A stretch of 64,000 nucleotides of DNA from Corynebacterium aquilae DSM 44791 (lineage in GTDB: Bacteria > Actinomycetota > Actinomycetes > Mycobacteriales > Mycobacteriaceae), in assembly GCF_001941445.1 (NCBI RefSeq), contig NZ_CP009245.1, positions 829,992 to 893,991 of the forward strand. The letters run 5' to 3'. Made by a program: the position numbers and the translations under genes. The notes under the pieces were generated by a model, which saw only the letters and a list, made by a program, of their open reading frames with translations, was not told the origin of the DNA and searched no databases. This document shows positions 1 through 7,830 of this stretch, piece by piece; the first letter of the stretch is position 1; the number at the start of each line of letters is the position of its first letter.

Positions 1-1704
1 ACCCCGCACCGCAGCAACAACAGGGAACTCCGCCTGACGCATCCGCGCAAACACCCGCGCACCAGTGTCAATAAACTCACGCAAACGCGCCTCATCGCCA
101 TCAGCACCAGCCTGCGCCAAGGTCCCCAAATCGGCGCCAGCACAAAACGCGCGCGGATCATCCGAAGCCAGCACCAACGCGCGCAACCCCAAGGGATTGC
201 CGTCCGCGCACACTCGATCCAGCAACTCAAACACGGCCGGGCTCATAGAACCACGCTTCGTCAACGCGCTGAAAATACCCGTGCCATCCGGCAACACAAT
301 CAACTGCGCATCATCATTTTTCTCCCCAACCCCACACTCAGCAGCCAACGCAGCAATCGTCTGCTGGCCCGTCGTGCTAGGCCGATCCACCACCTGCCCG
401 GTAGTAGAAAGACACTTACCCGCAGCCGGATAAAAACCACCAGCAGCCGCCGCGGTACGCAAAAACTCCGGCACCTCAATACCATCAGCCTCCATCCGGC
501 TGATGACACCATCAAGGCCCACCCCATCCGCAAGCGCAAAAGGCCCCTGCTTCCAGGAATAGCCATGAATCATGGACTGATCAATGTCATCGACATTATC
601 GGCAATCTCCGGGGCAATACTCGCGCAATAGCGCACCACCTCCAAAAACACCGCCCGCGCATAACGACCACCCGGCGAATCCGCATCCACAACACCCGCC
701 GTATCCGCAGCCATCAGCGCAGCATCCTCCACGGGGCGACGATCCCGATACGTCATCGACTCCGGATCAATGACCTGTTCACGACCCTTATAGATACCCG
801 ACTCGCCAGTACGGCCCGTCAGCCCCCGCTCAATCAGGCCAGTAAACAACGGATGATTATCCACCCGGAAACGCCGATAAGCATCAAACTCATCGACCTT
901 CGTCAAAAAACTTCCCCACACATCAGGCACCAACTGCAAACCAATGTAGTCAAACAGACCAAACACACCAGTGCGCGGAGTAGTGAAAATGCGCTGATTG
1001 ATAGCATCCGCCAACTCCGGAGAAATGTCCTGCTCAAAAGCCAAAATCGCGGCAGCAGCCATCCACAAATTCCCCACCCGGTTGGCCAAAAAACCCGGAG
1101 TATCACGACACGGCAAAGCCACCTTACCCAGCTGGTGCGTAATCACCTCCGAGATATGCTCAACCACCCCCGCATCAGTGCGCTTACCAGAAACAACCTC
1201 CACCAAATTCATCACACGCGGCGGATTAAAAAAGTGCGTAATCACAAACCGTCGCGCCATCGACTCACCCATCTGCTCCGACAGCTGCGCCAAAGGAATA
1301 GTGGACGTATTCGAACTCAGCACAGCATCAGCAGACAACACAGCCTCAAGACGGGCATACACATCCCGCTTCACCTCAAGGTTTTCGAAAACAGCCTCAA
1401 TCACCCACTGGCTATCAGCAATCCTTTCGAAATCATCCTCCGTATTGCCCACCGTGACGTTGTCCGCAAAATCCGGGTGAGTAAACCCACCCCGCTTCAG
1501 CTGCAACTCAAGACCCCGCCGCGCACGAGCATCCCGATCTGAGCCATCCGGAACATCCAACAGCAAAACCTGCACCCCATTCGACGCCAACAGCGCCGCA
1601 ATGCCAGAACCCATAGAACCCGCCCCAATAACCGTGGCCTGGCGGATGGGATTATCGATCGTGATCGTGTGCGGCGCAGTCACCGCTCGCGCAGAAATAC
1701 TCAT
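1..1704 (-). CDS. 3-hydroxyacyl-CoA dehydrogenase / enoyl-CoA hydratase, C-terminus beyond the window
   Basis: The frame is open for 568 codons from the ATG at 1704 to base 1 without a stop, so the C-terminus lies outside. The N-terminus has a Rossmann motif (VIGAGSMGSGIA, residues about 25-36). It is followed by the hydroxyacyl-CoA dehydrogenase signature region with SSNTST and the HFFNPP stretch. The last 70 or so residues enter a crotonase fold (RAFCAGADLG). This is therefore a fused beta-oxidation enzyme with the dehydrogenase domain first, which hydrates enoyl-CoA and oxidises 3-hydroxyacyl-CoA with NAD. A GGGAGGAC ribosome-binding site precedes the start. The thiolase gene ends 10 bases upstream, so the two are almost certainly co-transcribed. 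The substrate chain length cannot be told from sequence. Confidence 0.9.
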   Translation of the reverse strand, partial: MSISARAVTAPHTITIDNPIRQATVIGAGSMGSGIAALLASNGVQVLLLDVPDGSDRDARARRGLELQLKRGGFTHPDFADNVTVGNTEDDFERIADSQWVIEAVFENLEVKRDVYARLEAVLSADAVLSSNTSTIPLAQLSEQMGESMARRFVITHFFNPPRVMNLVEVVSGKRTDAGVVEHISEVITHQLGKVALPCRDTPGFLANRVGNLWMAAAAILAFEQDISPELADAINQRIFTTPRTGVFGLFDYIGLQLVPDVWGSFLTKVDEFDAYRRFRVDNHPLFTGLIERGLTGRTGESGIYKGREQVIDPESMTYRDRRPVEDAALMAADTAGVVDADSPGGRYARAVFLEVVRYCASIAPEIADNVDDIDQSMIHGYSWKQGPFALADGVGLDGVISRMEADGIEVPEFLRTAAAAGGFYPAAGKCLSTTGQVVDRPSTTGQQTIAALAAECGVGEKNDDAQLIVLPDGTGIFSALTKRGSMSPAVFELLDRVCADGNPLGLRALVLASDDPRAFCAGADLGTLAQAGADGDEARLREFIDTGARVFARMRQAEFPVVAAVRG

Positions 1705-1714
1705 AACGTCCTCC

Positions 1715-2920
1715 CTACTTCGCGCCATCGAAAGCAAGATTCTCAACAACCAGGGCAATACCCTGGCCACCACCGATACACAACGTGACCAAACCGAAAC
1801 GCACATTGTTCCGACGCTGGTAATACAAAGCCTTAGTCGTCAAAATCGCCCCAGTAGCACCCACCGGGTGACCCAAGGCGATCGCCCCACCCTGAGGATT
1901 CGTCTTCGCCTCATCAAAACCAAGCTCGCGACTCACCGCCACAGCCTGCGCAGCAAACGCCTCATTGGACTCAATCACCCCAATGTCATCCAAGCTCAGA
2001 CCAGCATGCTGCAACGCCTTCGGCACCGCCGCAACCGGCCCAATACCCATGATCTCCGGGGGCACACCAGCAATACCCCACCCACGAATAACCCCCAACG
2101 GGGACAACCCATGCTCCTGCACCGCATCCCCAGACGCCAACACCAACATGCAAGCACCATCATTAATGCCCGACGCATTACCCGCCGTCACAGACCCACC
2201 CTCAGCAAACACCGCAGGCAACTTCGCCAACGTCTCCACCGTGGTCTCACGCGGATGCTCATCAGTATCAAAACTGACCTCCCCCTTCCGCGTCTTCACC
2301 GCAACCGGCACAATCTGATCAACAAACTCCCCACCAGCAATCGCCGCCGCCGCCCGAGACTGACTCAACTCGGCAAAACGATCCTGATCCTCACGACTAA
2401 CGCCATACTTCTCCGCCACATTCTCCGCAGTCACCCCCATATGACCATTACCGAACGGGCAGCTGAGCAAACCAGTCAACCAATCCGTCAACCGACCATC
2501 GCCCATCTTCTTGCCACGACGCATCCCATCAACGGTGTACGGAGCCTGGCTCATCACCTCACTGCCCCCAGCCAACACCACATCCGCCGTGCCAGAAGCA
2601 ATCTCCAACGCGCCAGAAATAATAGCCTGCACCCCCGAACCACACGCCCGATTCACATTCAAAGCAGTCGCCGAATCCGGCACCCCCACACGCCGCCCGA
2701 TATCACGAGCCACATACAAAGTCTGCGGACTGGTCGCAATGATATTGCCGACCACCAAAGAATCAACGTGGCGGGCATCAAGACCAGCCTGAGCCAACGC
2801 AGCCTCCGCAGTGATCGCACCAAGCTCTGCAGGACTAAAACCGGACAAGGAACCCATGAAAGTGCCAATGGGTGTGCGCTTAGCAGCGCAAATGTAGATA
2901 TCTCGAGCCACGTTGCTCAT
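1715..2920 (-). CDS. fadA: Acetyl-CoA acyltransferase (thiolase)
   Basis: A 401-residue thiolase, the usual family length. The acylated cysteine is Cys93 in NRACGSG. The C-terminal catalytic motifs GGAIALGHPVGATGA and TLCIGGGQG are both present. It cleaves 3-oxoacyl-CoA with CoA (or condenses in reverse). The start chosen is the ATG at 2920 (MSNVARDIYI) because a GGAAAGG site lies just upstream; a longer frame reaches 2959 but adds residues not typical of thiolases. It sits between the acyl-CoA dehydrogenase gene (110 bases upstream) and the hydroxyacyl-CoA dehydrogenase gene, which gives a complete beta-oxidation spiral on this strand. Confidence 0.93.
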   Translation of the reverse strand: MSNVARDIYICAAKRTPIGTFMGSLSGFSPAELGAITAEAALAQAGLDARHVDSLVVGNIIATSPQTLYVARDIGRRVGVPDSATALNVNRACGSGVQAIISGALEIASGTADVVLAGGSEVMSQAPYTVDGMRRGKKMGDGRLTDWLTGLLSCPFGNGHMGVTAENVAEKYGVSREDQDRFAELSQSRAAAAIAGGEFVDQIVPVAVKTRKGEVSFDTDEHPRETTVETLAKLPAVFAEGGSVTAGNASGINDGACMLVLASGDAVQEHGLSPLGVIRGWGIAGVPPEIMGIGPVAAVPKALQHAGLSLDDIGVIESNEAFAAQAVAVSRELGFDEAKTNPQGGAIALGHPVGATGAILTTKALYYQRRNNVRFGLVTLCIGGGQGIALVVENLAFDGAK

Positions 2921-3030
2921 CGAAAACCTTTCCACATGCGACACCAAAACGATGCGCATGCTGTGGTGAAAAGTGCCCCGCAGCAGCAGGACACGCGAAG
3001 GGGAGGGAGGTGTAGGGGTGGCGCGCCGGG

Positions 3031-4206
3031 TTAGACGAAGGCGCCCTTGCCGGTGATGGAACGGCCGACGATGAGGGATTGGATGGAGTCCGTTCCTTCG
3101 TAGGTGTGCAGCGTTTCCATGTCGACCATGTGGCGGATGACGTGGTTTTCCAGCAGGATGCCGGAGCCTCCGAGCATGTCGCGGGCGTCAGCGGCGATGG
3201 TGCGCGCCAGGCGGGTGTTGTGCACCTTGGCGAGGGAGGCCATCTCGGGGGTGAGTTTGCCGGCAGCCTCCAGGTCTGCGAGGCGGCGGCAGTGCAGGGT
3301 CATCGAGGTCACCTGCTGGAGCATGTCGGCCAGGCGCTGTTGGATGAGCTGGAAGTGGATCAGCGGTTTGCCGAACTGGACGCGCTCGCGGGCATGCGCC
3401 AGGGCTGCCTCGTAGCAGGCAATGGCGTGGCCAAGCGCCATCCACGCCACCCCGGAGCGGGTGGCGGACAGCACGGCGGAGACATCCTTGAAGCTGGAGA
3501 CCCCCGGCAGGCGGGCGGAGTCGGGTACTCGGCAATCCTTCAGGGTGATCAGGGATTGGTCGATGGCGCGCAGGCAGGCTTTGCCGGTGATGACCTCGGC
3601 GGAATAGCCCGGGGTGTCCTGCGGGACGAGGAAGCCGCTGACCCCACCGTCCGGGGTGCGCGCCCAAATGATGGTGAGATCTCCGGTGGCGCCGAAGCCG
3701 ATCCACCGCTTTTGCCCATTGAGGACCCACTCGTCGCCGTCCTTGGTGGCGCTGGTTTCCAGCGAGACCGCATCGGAGCCGTGGTCAGGCTCGGTCAGTC
3801 CGAAAGACCCCAGAATCTTCGCGCTGGCCAAGTCTTCGAGGTACTTGTCCTGCTGTTCCTGCGAGCCATACGTGCGGATGGCGCGCATGACCAGGCCTGC
3901 CTGGACGGCGATGATGGAGCCCATGGATCCGTCGATGCGGGAGATCTCCATCAGGACTAGGCCTGCAGCCAAGGGGGAGAGCTGGGTGTGACCGGCAATG
4001 TCGAGGCCATCGTTGAAAAGGTCGAGTTCGGCCATGCGGTTGATCAGGGCGCGGGGCGTTTCGCCTTTTTCCCAGTGCTCGTTGATGACGGGCAGGCAGT
4101 CGGCCTCAAAGGCGCGGGCCCGCTGCCAAGCGTCGAGGTCTGCGCCGGAGACGTCGTCGAGGACGCGGTAGTAGTCGGTGCTGGGGCCGAGCAGATCGTG
4201 GCTCAT
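3031..4206 (-). CDS. Acyl-CoA dehydrogenase, glutaryl-CoA dehydrogenase-like
   Basis: A 391-residue flavoprotein of the acyl-CoA dehydrogenase family. FAD-binding motifs are visible (FGLTEPDHGSDA and WIGFGATGD), and the catalytic base is Glu370 in HTYEGTDSIQSLIVGR, a placement found in glutaryl-CoA dehydrogenases. It would introduce the 2,3 double bond into an acyl-CoA, and in the glutaryl branch also decarboxylate; the exact substrate is inference. An AGGAG site precedes the ATG at 4206. The coding strand is rich in C at third positions, unlike the two genes downstream on the same strand, which are G/T-rich. It probably heads the operon with the thiolase and dehydrogenase genes. Confidence 0.87.
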   Translation of the reverse strand: MSHDLLGPSTDYYRVLDDVSGADLDAWQRARAFEADCLPVINEHWEKGETPRALINRMAELDLFNDGLDIAGHTQLSPLAAGLVLMEISRIDGSMGSIIAVQAGLVMRAIRTYGSQEQQDKYLEDLASAKILGSFGLTEPDHGSDAVSLETSATKDGDEWVLNGQKRWIGFGATGDLTIIWARTPDGGVSGFLVPQDTPGYSAEVITGKACLRAIDQSLITLKDCRVPDSARLPGVSSFKDVSAVLSATRSGVAWMALGHAIACYEAALAHARERVQFGKPLIHFQLIQQRLADMLQQVTSMTLHCRRLADLEAAGKLTPEMASLAKVHNTRLARTIAADARDMLGGSGILLENHVIRHMVDMETLHTYEGTDSIQSLIVGRSITGKGAFV

Positions 4207-4811
4207 GTGAAACTCCTAAAAGTGGGGGACTGCGCTGTCGCTTACCCTTTGCGGGACAAGCCGCGGATAAAGGGTGGCGATCCTGCGCGGTCGGAAGCGT
4301 GGTGGAAGAGAAAAAGAAGACGACGAGAAACAGCCAGGACTGCTGGGGTTGTTCTCGTGGTTTTGGGTGTTGTCACGGTCATTGCTGCAAGCCGCTGCCC
4401 AAAAAGTGGTGGCGGTGGCTGCTGCCGGCTCAGCGCTTGGGCGCTGGCATCACAATCTGTTGTGCGCTGCTGACGTCGCGGGACGGTCAGGCAGTTGTCG
4501 TATTAGCTCTAAAACTAATCACCATTCGTATTTGCGAGTATGACCCCAATCACTTTTACGCGCAAGCACTTTCGCGAAAAAATATGCAAAACACCCCCAA
4601 ATGCGAAGACGGGCATAAAAATTTCAGGGGAAAATCCGAAAATGTGTTGACGGACACAATTTTTGAGCACTAGGCTATCGTCAAGCTCATTAGTGAAAGA
4701 ACGAATCGCCATTCGTATCCGATTTTCGTTTGTCACATCCCCACCCCAGGCCCGCCCAAGGCCCGGTTCCATCACCCCCACAAAGGACCTTCCTGGAAAG
4801 AGGATCACCAC
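4207..4811. promoter_or_regulatory. Divergent intergenic region between acyl-CoA dehydrogenase and CoA-transferase genes
   Basis: About 600 bases without a credible gene. The right half is AT-richer than its surroundings and carries the CoA-transferase promoter, a perfect palindrome and a 13-base near-repeat (4519-4531 and 4706-4718, TC(A/G)CCATTCGTAT). The left half is low-complexity and G-rich and shows nothing I recognise. The divergent arrangement suggests that one regulator controls both catabolic units. Confidence 0.55.
4647..4716 (+). promoter_or_regulatory. Promoter and palindromic operator of the CoA-transferase gene
   Basis: The -35 hexamer is TTGACG at 4647-4652, followed by an 18-base spacer and TAGGCT at 4671-4676 as the -10. 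About 20 bases after the predicted transcription start lies a perfect inverted repeat, ACGAAT-CGCC-ATTCGT (4701-4716). A related imperfect copy (ATTCG, six bases, CGAGT) lies upstream near 4524-4539. The placement suits a repressor of IclR or TetR type. No regulator gene is adjacent, so the identity of the binding protein is unknown. Confidence 0.55.
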
Positions 4812-6311
4812 ATGAGCAAGAACAAACTCGTCACCACCCTCGATGACGCACTCGCCGGCCTACAGCCCGGTATGACCATCACTGTCGGAGGCTTCGGTAT
4901 CTGCGGCAACCCCTTCACCCTCATTGAGGGAATCGCGGAACGCGGCATCGGAAACCTCACCGTCTACTCCAATAACCCCGGCTCCCACCCGGAGCGTGGC
5001 CCCCTCGGCTTGGCGCACCTGGTCGAACGCAAGCTGGTCAGTCGCTTCGGTGGCTCACACAACTCCTTCAATAAGGAATTCGAGCGCCAGTACCTCGCCG
5101 GGGAGATCGAAGTTGAGCTCATTCCGCAGGGCACCCTGGCGGAAAGGATGCGTGCCGGCGGCGCCGGCATTCCCGGCTTCTACACCGCCACCGGAACCTC
5201 CACCTTCGTGGCCGAAGGCGGGTTGCCGGAAATGTTTGACGGCCAAGGGGGAGTGAGCAAGCAGTCGCAGCCGAAGGAAACCCGGGTGCTGGAATTCCAG
5301 GGCCAGGAACGCGAGTATGTCTTCGAGCGCGCCATCACCTCCGATTTTGGTTTCATTCGTGCTCACAAGGTCGACAAGGCCGGCAACTGCGTATTCCGCA
5401 ATACGGCGCAAAACTTCAACATGGAAGCCGGCATGTGTGCCGACATCACGGTGGTGGAGGCGGAGCACGTCGTCGAGGTCGGGGAGCTTGATCCGAACGA
5501 GATTCACCTGCCGGGCATTTTCGTCGACCGCATTCTTCAGCTCACCCCGGAGCAGGCGGAGAACAAGCCCATCGAGATCGTCATCACCCGCCCGAAGGGC
5601 GGCGAGGATCCCACCGAGGCTATCGCCCACCACGAGCCGCTGGTGCGGGAGGACGGCAAGGGCTGGACCCGTAACGGCATCGCCGCCCGTGCCGCCCTGG
5701 AGCTCAACGACGGCGACTACGTGAACCTTGGTGTCGGCATTCCCACCTTGGTCGCTAATCACGTGCCCGACGGGGTCGATATCACCCTGCAGGGAGAAAA
5801 CGGCATCCTGTCCATCGGCCCCAGCCCCACCGAGGACGAGGTCGATGCGGACCTGATCAACGCCTCCAAGGCCACCATCACGCTGCTGCCCGGCTCTGCG
5901 ACTTTCAGCTCGTCCATGAGTTTCGCGATGATCCGCGGCGGCAAGATCAATGCCGTGATTCTCGGGTCCTTGCAGGTGGCCGAAAATGGCGATATTGCCA
6001 ACTGGGGTATTCCGGGTAAGAAGATGAACGGCATGGGCGGGGCCATGGACCTGGTCAACGGTGTCGATCACGTCATCGCCCTGATGGAGCAGCGCTCCGA
6101 CAAGCACACCGAGCCGAAGCTGCTGCACCGCTGCACCTACCCGCTGACCGGTTCCCAGTGCGTCAAGCGCGTCATCACCGACCTGGGTGTCTACGACATC
6201 ACCGAGGACGGTTTCCTCCTGGTAGAGCTCGCCCCCGGAATCACCGTCGAGGACGTGGTGAATCACTGCCGAGTTGAGGTGAAGATTTCCGACAACCTCA
6301 AAACCAACTAG
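4812..6311 (+). CDS. 3-oxoacid CoA-transferase, A and B subunits fused
   Basis: A 499-residue protein containing both halves of a family I CoA-transferase: the A part (residues about 1-235, with MTITVGGFGICGNP) and the B part (about 275-490). The active-site glutamate is Glu329 in the QGENGILSIGP motif. It moves CoA from succinyl-CoA to a 3-oxoacid such as acetoacetate or 3-oxoadipate. Many bacteria have two separate genes; here they are one polypeptide, as in mitochondrial SCOT. A GGAAAGAGG site precedes the ATG. It diverges from the acyl-CoA dehydrogenase operon and could activate or clear its 3-oxoacid product. The substrate is not decidable from sequence. Confidence 0.92.
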   Translation: MSKNKLVTTLDDALAGLQPGMTITVGGFGICGNPFTLIEGIAERGIGNLTVYSNNPGSHPERGPLGLAHLVERKLVSRFGGSHNSFNKEFERQYLAGEIEVELIPQGTLAERMRAGGAGIPGFYTATGTSTFVAEGGLPEMFDGQGGVSKQSQPKETRVLEFQGQEREYVFERAITSDFGFIRAHKVDKAGNCVFRNTAQNFNMEAGMCADITVVEAEHVVEVGELDPNEIHLPGIFVDRILQLTPEQAENKPIEIVITRPKGGEDPTEAIAHHEPLVREDGKGWTRNGIAARAALELNDGDYVNLGVGIPTLVANHVPDGVDITLQGENGILSIGPSPTEDEVDADLINASKATITLLPGSATFSSSMSFAMIRGGKINAVILGSLQVAENGDIANWGIPGKKMNGMGGAMDLVNGVDHVIALMEQRSDKHTEPKLLHRCTYPLTGSQCVKRVITDLGVYDITEDGFLLVELAPGITVEDVVNHCRVEVKISDNLKTN

Positions 6312-6320
6312 CCCTGCACC

Positions 6321-6372
6321 TGCCCGCTGGCCTTGACCCGGAAAACACCTTCCAGTTCAAGGCCGGCGGGCA
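6321..6372 (+). repeat. Long inverted repeat after the CoA-transferase gene
   Basis: Arms 6321-6336 and 6357-6372 pair over 16 bases with one mismatch around a 20-base loop. No T-run follows, so it is more likely an mRNA 3' stabilising hairpin than a terminator by itself; the true terminator lies 40 bases on. Confidence 0.6.
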
Positions 6373-6410
6373 GTGTTCGCCATCTGGCCATATAAGGGCA
6401 GTGGGCGCAC

Positions 6411-6458
6411 AAAAAGGGGCTGGTCTTGCTGAAAATCTGCAAGACCAGCCCCATTTTT
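6411..6458. terminator. Bidirectional terminator
   Basis: A stem of GGGGCTGGTCTTGC with its exact complement lies around a 9-base loop, flanked by AAAAA on the left and TTTTT on the right. It can end transcripts from the CoA-transferase gene and from the convergent small gene at 6516-6791. Confidence 0.9.
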
Positions 6459-6515
6459 CAGGTGCGTGAGAGCCACCTGTTCTTCGCGCGGATGCGCGGA
6501 GATTGTGAAAGCTTT

Positions 6516-6791
6516 TTACTCGTCGTCGGAGTCGTCGAACATGGAGTTACGGTCGTTCGGGGTGAGCTGACCGTTCATGTCGGAGAAGTTCTTGGCGATG
6601 GTGCGAGCCATGAACATTTCGCAGGCGCCGTTGAGCTTCTTGGCGTCGTACATGTTCAGGGTGAGCAGGCGCTCCTTGGTGCCGTCCTCGTTGAGGCGGT
6701 CGATCTCGAGGTACTCGAAGTCGTTCTGGTCGGCCAGGGTGCACAGAACCTTGTTGCCGTTGATGTCAGTGAAGGTGGGCTTTGCGGTCAT
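6516..6791 (-). CDS. Conserved hypothetical protein, 91 residues
   Basis: A small acidic soluble protein starting MTAKPTFTDINGNK and ending in a Ser/Asp/Glu tail (DDSDDE). The ATG at 6791 has a GGGGA site seven bases upstream; the frame continues 42 bases further but without a better site. Codon use is like that of expressed corynebacterial genes, and it has its own terminator, which supports it as a real gene. I do not recognise a domain. Confidence 0.72.
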   Translation of the reverse strand: MTAKPTFTDINGNKVLCTLADQNDFEYLEIDRLNEDGTKERLLTLNMYDAKKLNGACEMFMARTIAKNFSDMNGQLTPNDRNSMFDDSDDE

Positions 6792-6989
6792 GGAGTTCCC
6801 CTTGAAAGTTACAGTCAGCGCAGCACCAAACAATCACGTCTGCGCTGTAGTTAATACGGTTACTATCCACCCTAGAACGAATCCACCCGGGGTGCCCGGA
6901 ATCCGCCCAAAATGTTTGCAGATTCACCACCTCAATTACCCCCAAAAGGGTTGCTTGGCGTGCGCGGGGCCTAGGGGATGGGCGAATGA

Positions 6990-7017
6990 TTGCCAGCGTT
7001 GAGGGATGCTGTAACCT
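6990..7017 (+). promoter_or_regulatory. Candidate promoter of the tRNA-Arg gene
   Basis: TTGCCA at 6990-6995 and TAACCT at 7012-7017 are separated by 16 bases, about 60 bases before the tRNA. A small hairpin with a TTTT loop (7039-7056) lies between promoter and tRNA in the presumed 5' leader. Confidence 0.4.
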
Positions 7018-7075
7018 ATGTGTCAGCGCGCACCAGTGGCCCCACTTTTGTGGGGCTGTCAGTTGGTGGTGTCTG

Positions 7076-7148
7076 GCCCTAGTAGCTCAGTGGATAGAGC
7101 ACGGCTCTCCTAAAGCCGGTGTCGGAGGTTCGATTCCTCTCTGGGGCA
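7076..7148 (+). tRNA. tRNA-Arg (anticodon CCT)
   Basis: A 73-base cloverleaf. The acceptor arms GCCCTAG and CTGGGGC pair over seven positions with one T-G pair. The D arm contains AGCTCAGTGGATAGAGC, the anticodon loop is CTCCTAA (anticodon CCT, reading AGG), and the T arm contains GGTTCGATTCC. CCA is not fully encoded. The damaged accessory locus begins just downstream, but I find no repeat of the tRNA 3' end that would mark an attachment site. Confidence 0.95.
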
Positions 7149-7389
7149 CAATTTTCTACCGCTTATCGCGTTTGGCCCCGAACGAGGTTTTCCTTCAGAA
7201 TTTTGACGAAGGGTTTCTCGTTTGGGGTTTTGGTTTGGGGGACTAGGGGGATCTAGAGGGTTTCTCCATCGTCCAGGTGTTGGAATCGCATTCAACTTAG
7301 TTGTTCGTGCCGTGGTGAGCGTTTTGTTCCTGACGGGGGGATTGTGGGGTGTTTTCTGGGGTCTCGGGGCAGGTTTATTTGGTAATTGC
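7149..7389. other. Intergenic region between tRNA-Arg and the padR promoter
   Basis: T- and G-rich sequence with no gene, no clear terminator hairpin and no repeat that I can see. A short open frame through it has no credible start signal or protein-like composition. Confidence 0.4.
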
Positions 7390-7446
7390 TTGCAACATCA
7401 GTGGTGGTCATCTAGTGTCAGATTTAGTACCTTGCTTTGCAAGGTA
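7390..7446 (+). promoter_or_regulatory. padR promoter with a perfect inverted-repeat operator
   Basis: TTGCAA (7390-7395), a 17-base spacer and TAGTGT (7413-7418) form the promoter. At the expected transcription start lies TACCTTGC-TTT-GCAAGGTA (7428-7446), a perfect 8-base inverted repeat. PadR-family repressors commonly bind such palindromes at their own promoter, so autoregulation is the likely role. The operator assignment is inferred from position and symmetry. Confidence 0.6.
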
Positions 7447-7485
7447 GTGGGTTTTGGAAGCCCATCACGAGCGCATAGAAAGGCA

Positions 7486-7826
7486 ATGCCACGGCAGAGT
7501 CACAACTCCGAAAGGGAGCCCTGGAATTAATCGTTCTAGGGGTCATAGAAATTCAACCCACCTATGGTGCGGCCTTGATTGAGCGATTAAGCGAACTAGC
7601 CGGAATCGAAATCACAACAGGAACCCTTTACCCATTGCTGGCCAGATTAAAAAAACAAGGTTTTGTCGAGACCGAGTGGGAGCAATCGCCAGTAGGGCCA
7701 CCACGGAAAATATATTCGCTGTCTTCAAAGGGGAGATCGAAATTGTTGGATCTTCACGGTGAATGGTCTGCAATCGCAAGATCAGTCGACACGGTCATGG
7801 CCCACATTCAGGACAAGAAAGTTTAG
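7486..7826 (+). pseudogene. PadR-family transcriptional regulator, frameshifted just after the start codon
   Basis: The winged-helix PadR sequence runs from about 7491 (TAESQLRKGALELIVLGVI) through ITTGTLYPLLARLKKQGFV to the stop at 7826. No ATG, GTG or TTG exists in that frame upstream of it. The only ATG with a ribosome-binding site (GAAAGG, 7478-7483) is at 7486 and is in another frame that stops after 14 codons. Restoring one G, so that ATGCC becomes ATGGCC, gives MATAESQLRKGALEL, a normal PadR start. The simplest reading is a one-base deletion. A TTG at 7575 could still start an 83-residue fragment that lacks the first helix of the DNA-binding domain. A sequencing error is the main alternative. 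Confidence 0.75.
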
Positions 7827-7830
7827 GGCG

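Noticed and set aside
565..1542. A 325-residue + strand frame
   Set aside because: Shadow of the hydroxyacyl-CoA dehydrogenase gene on the other strand.
7222..7530. A 102-residue frame before padR
   Set aside because: Trp/Gly/Phe-rich composition, no start signal; it only reads through the padR promoter region and the out-of-frame ATG.
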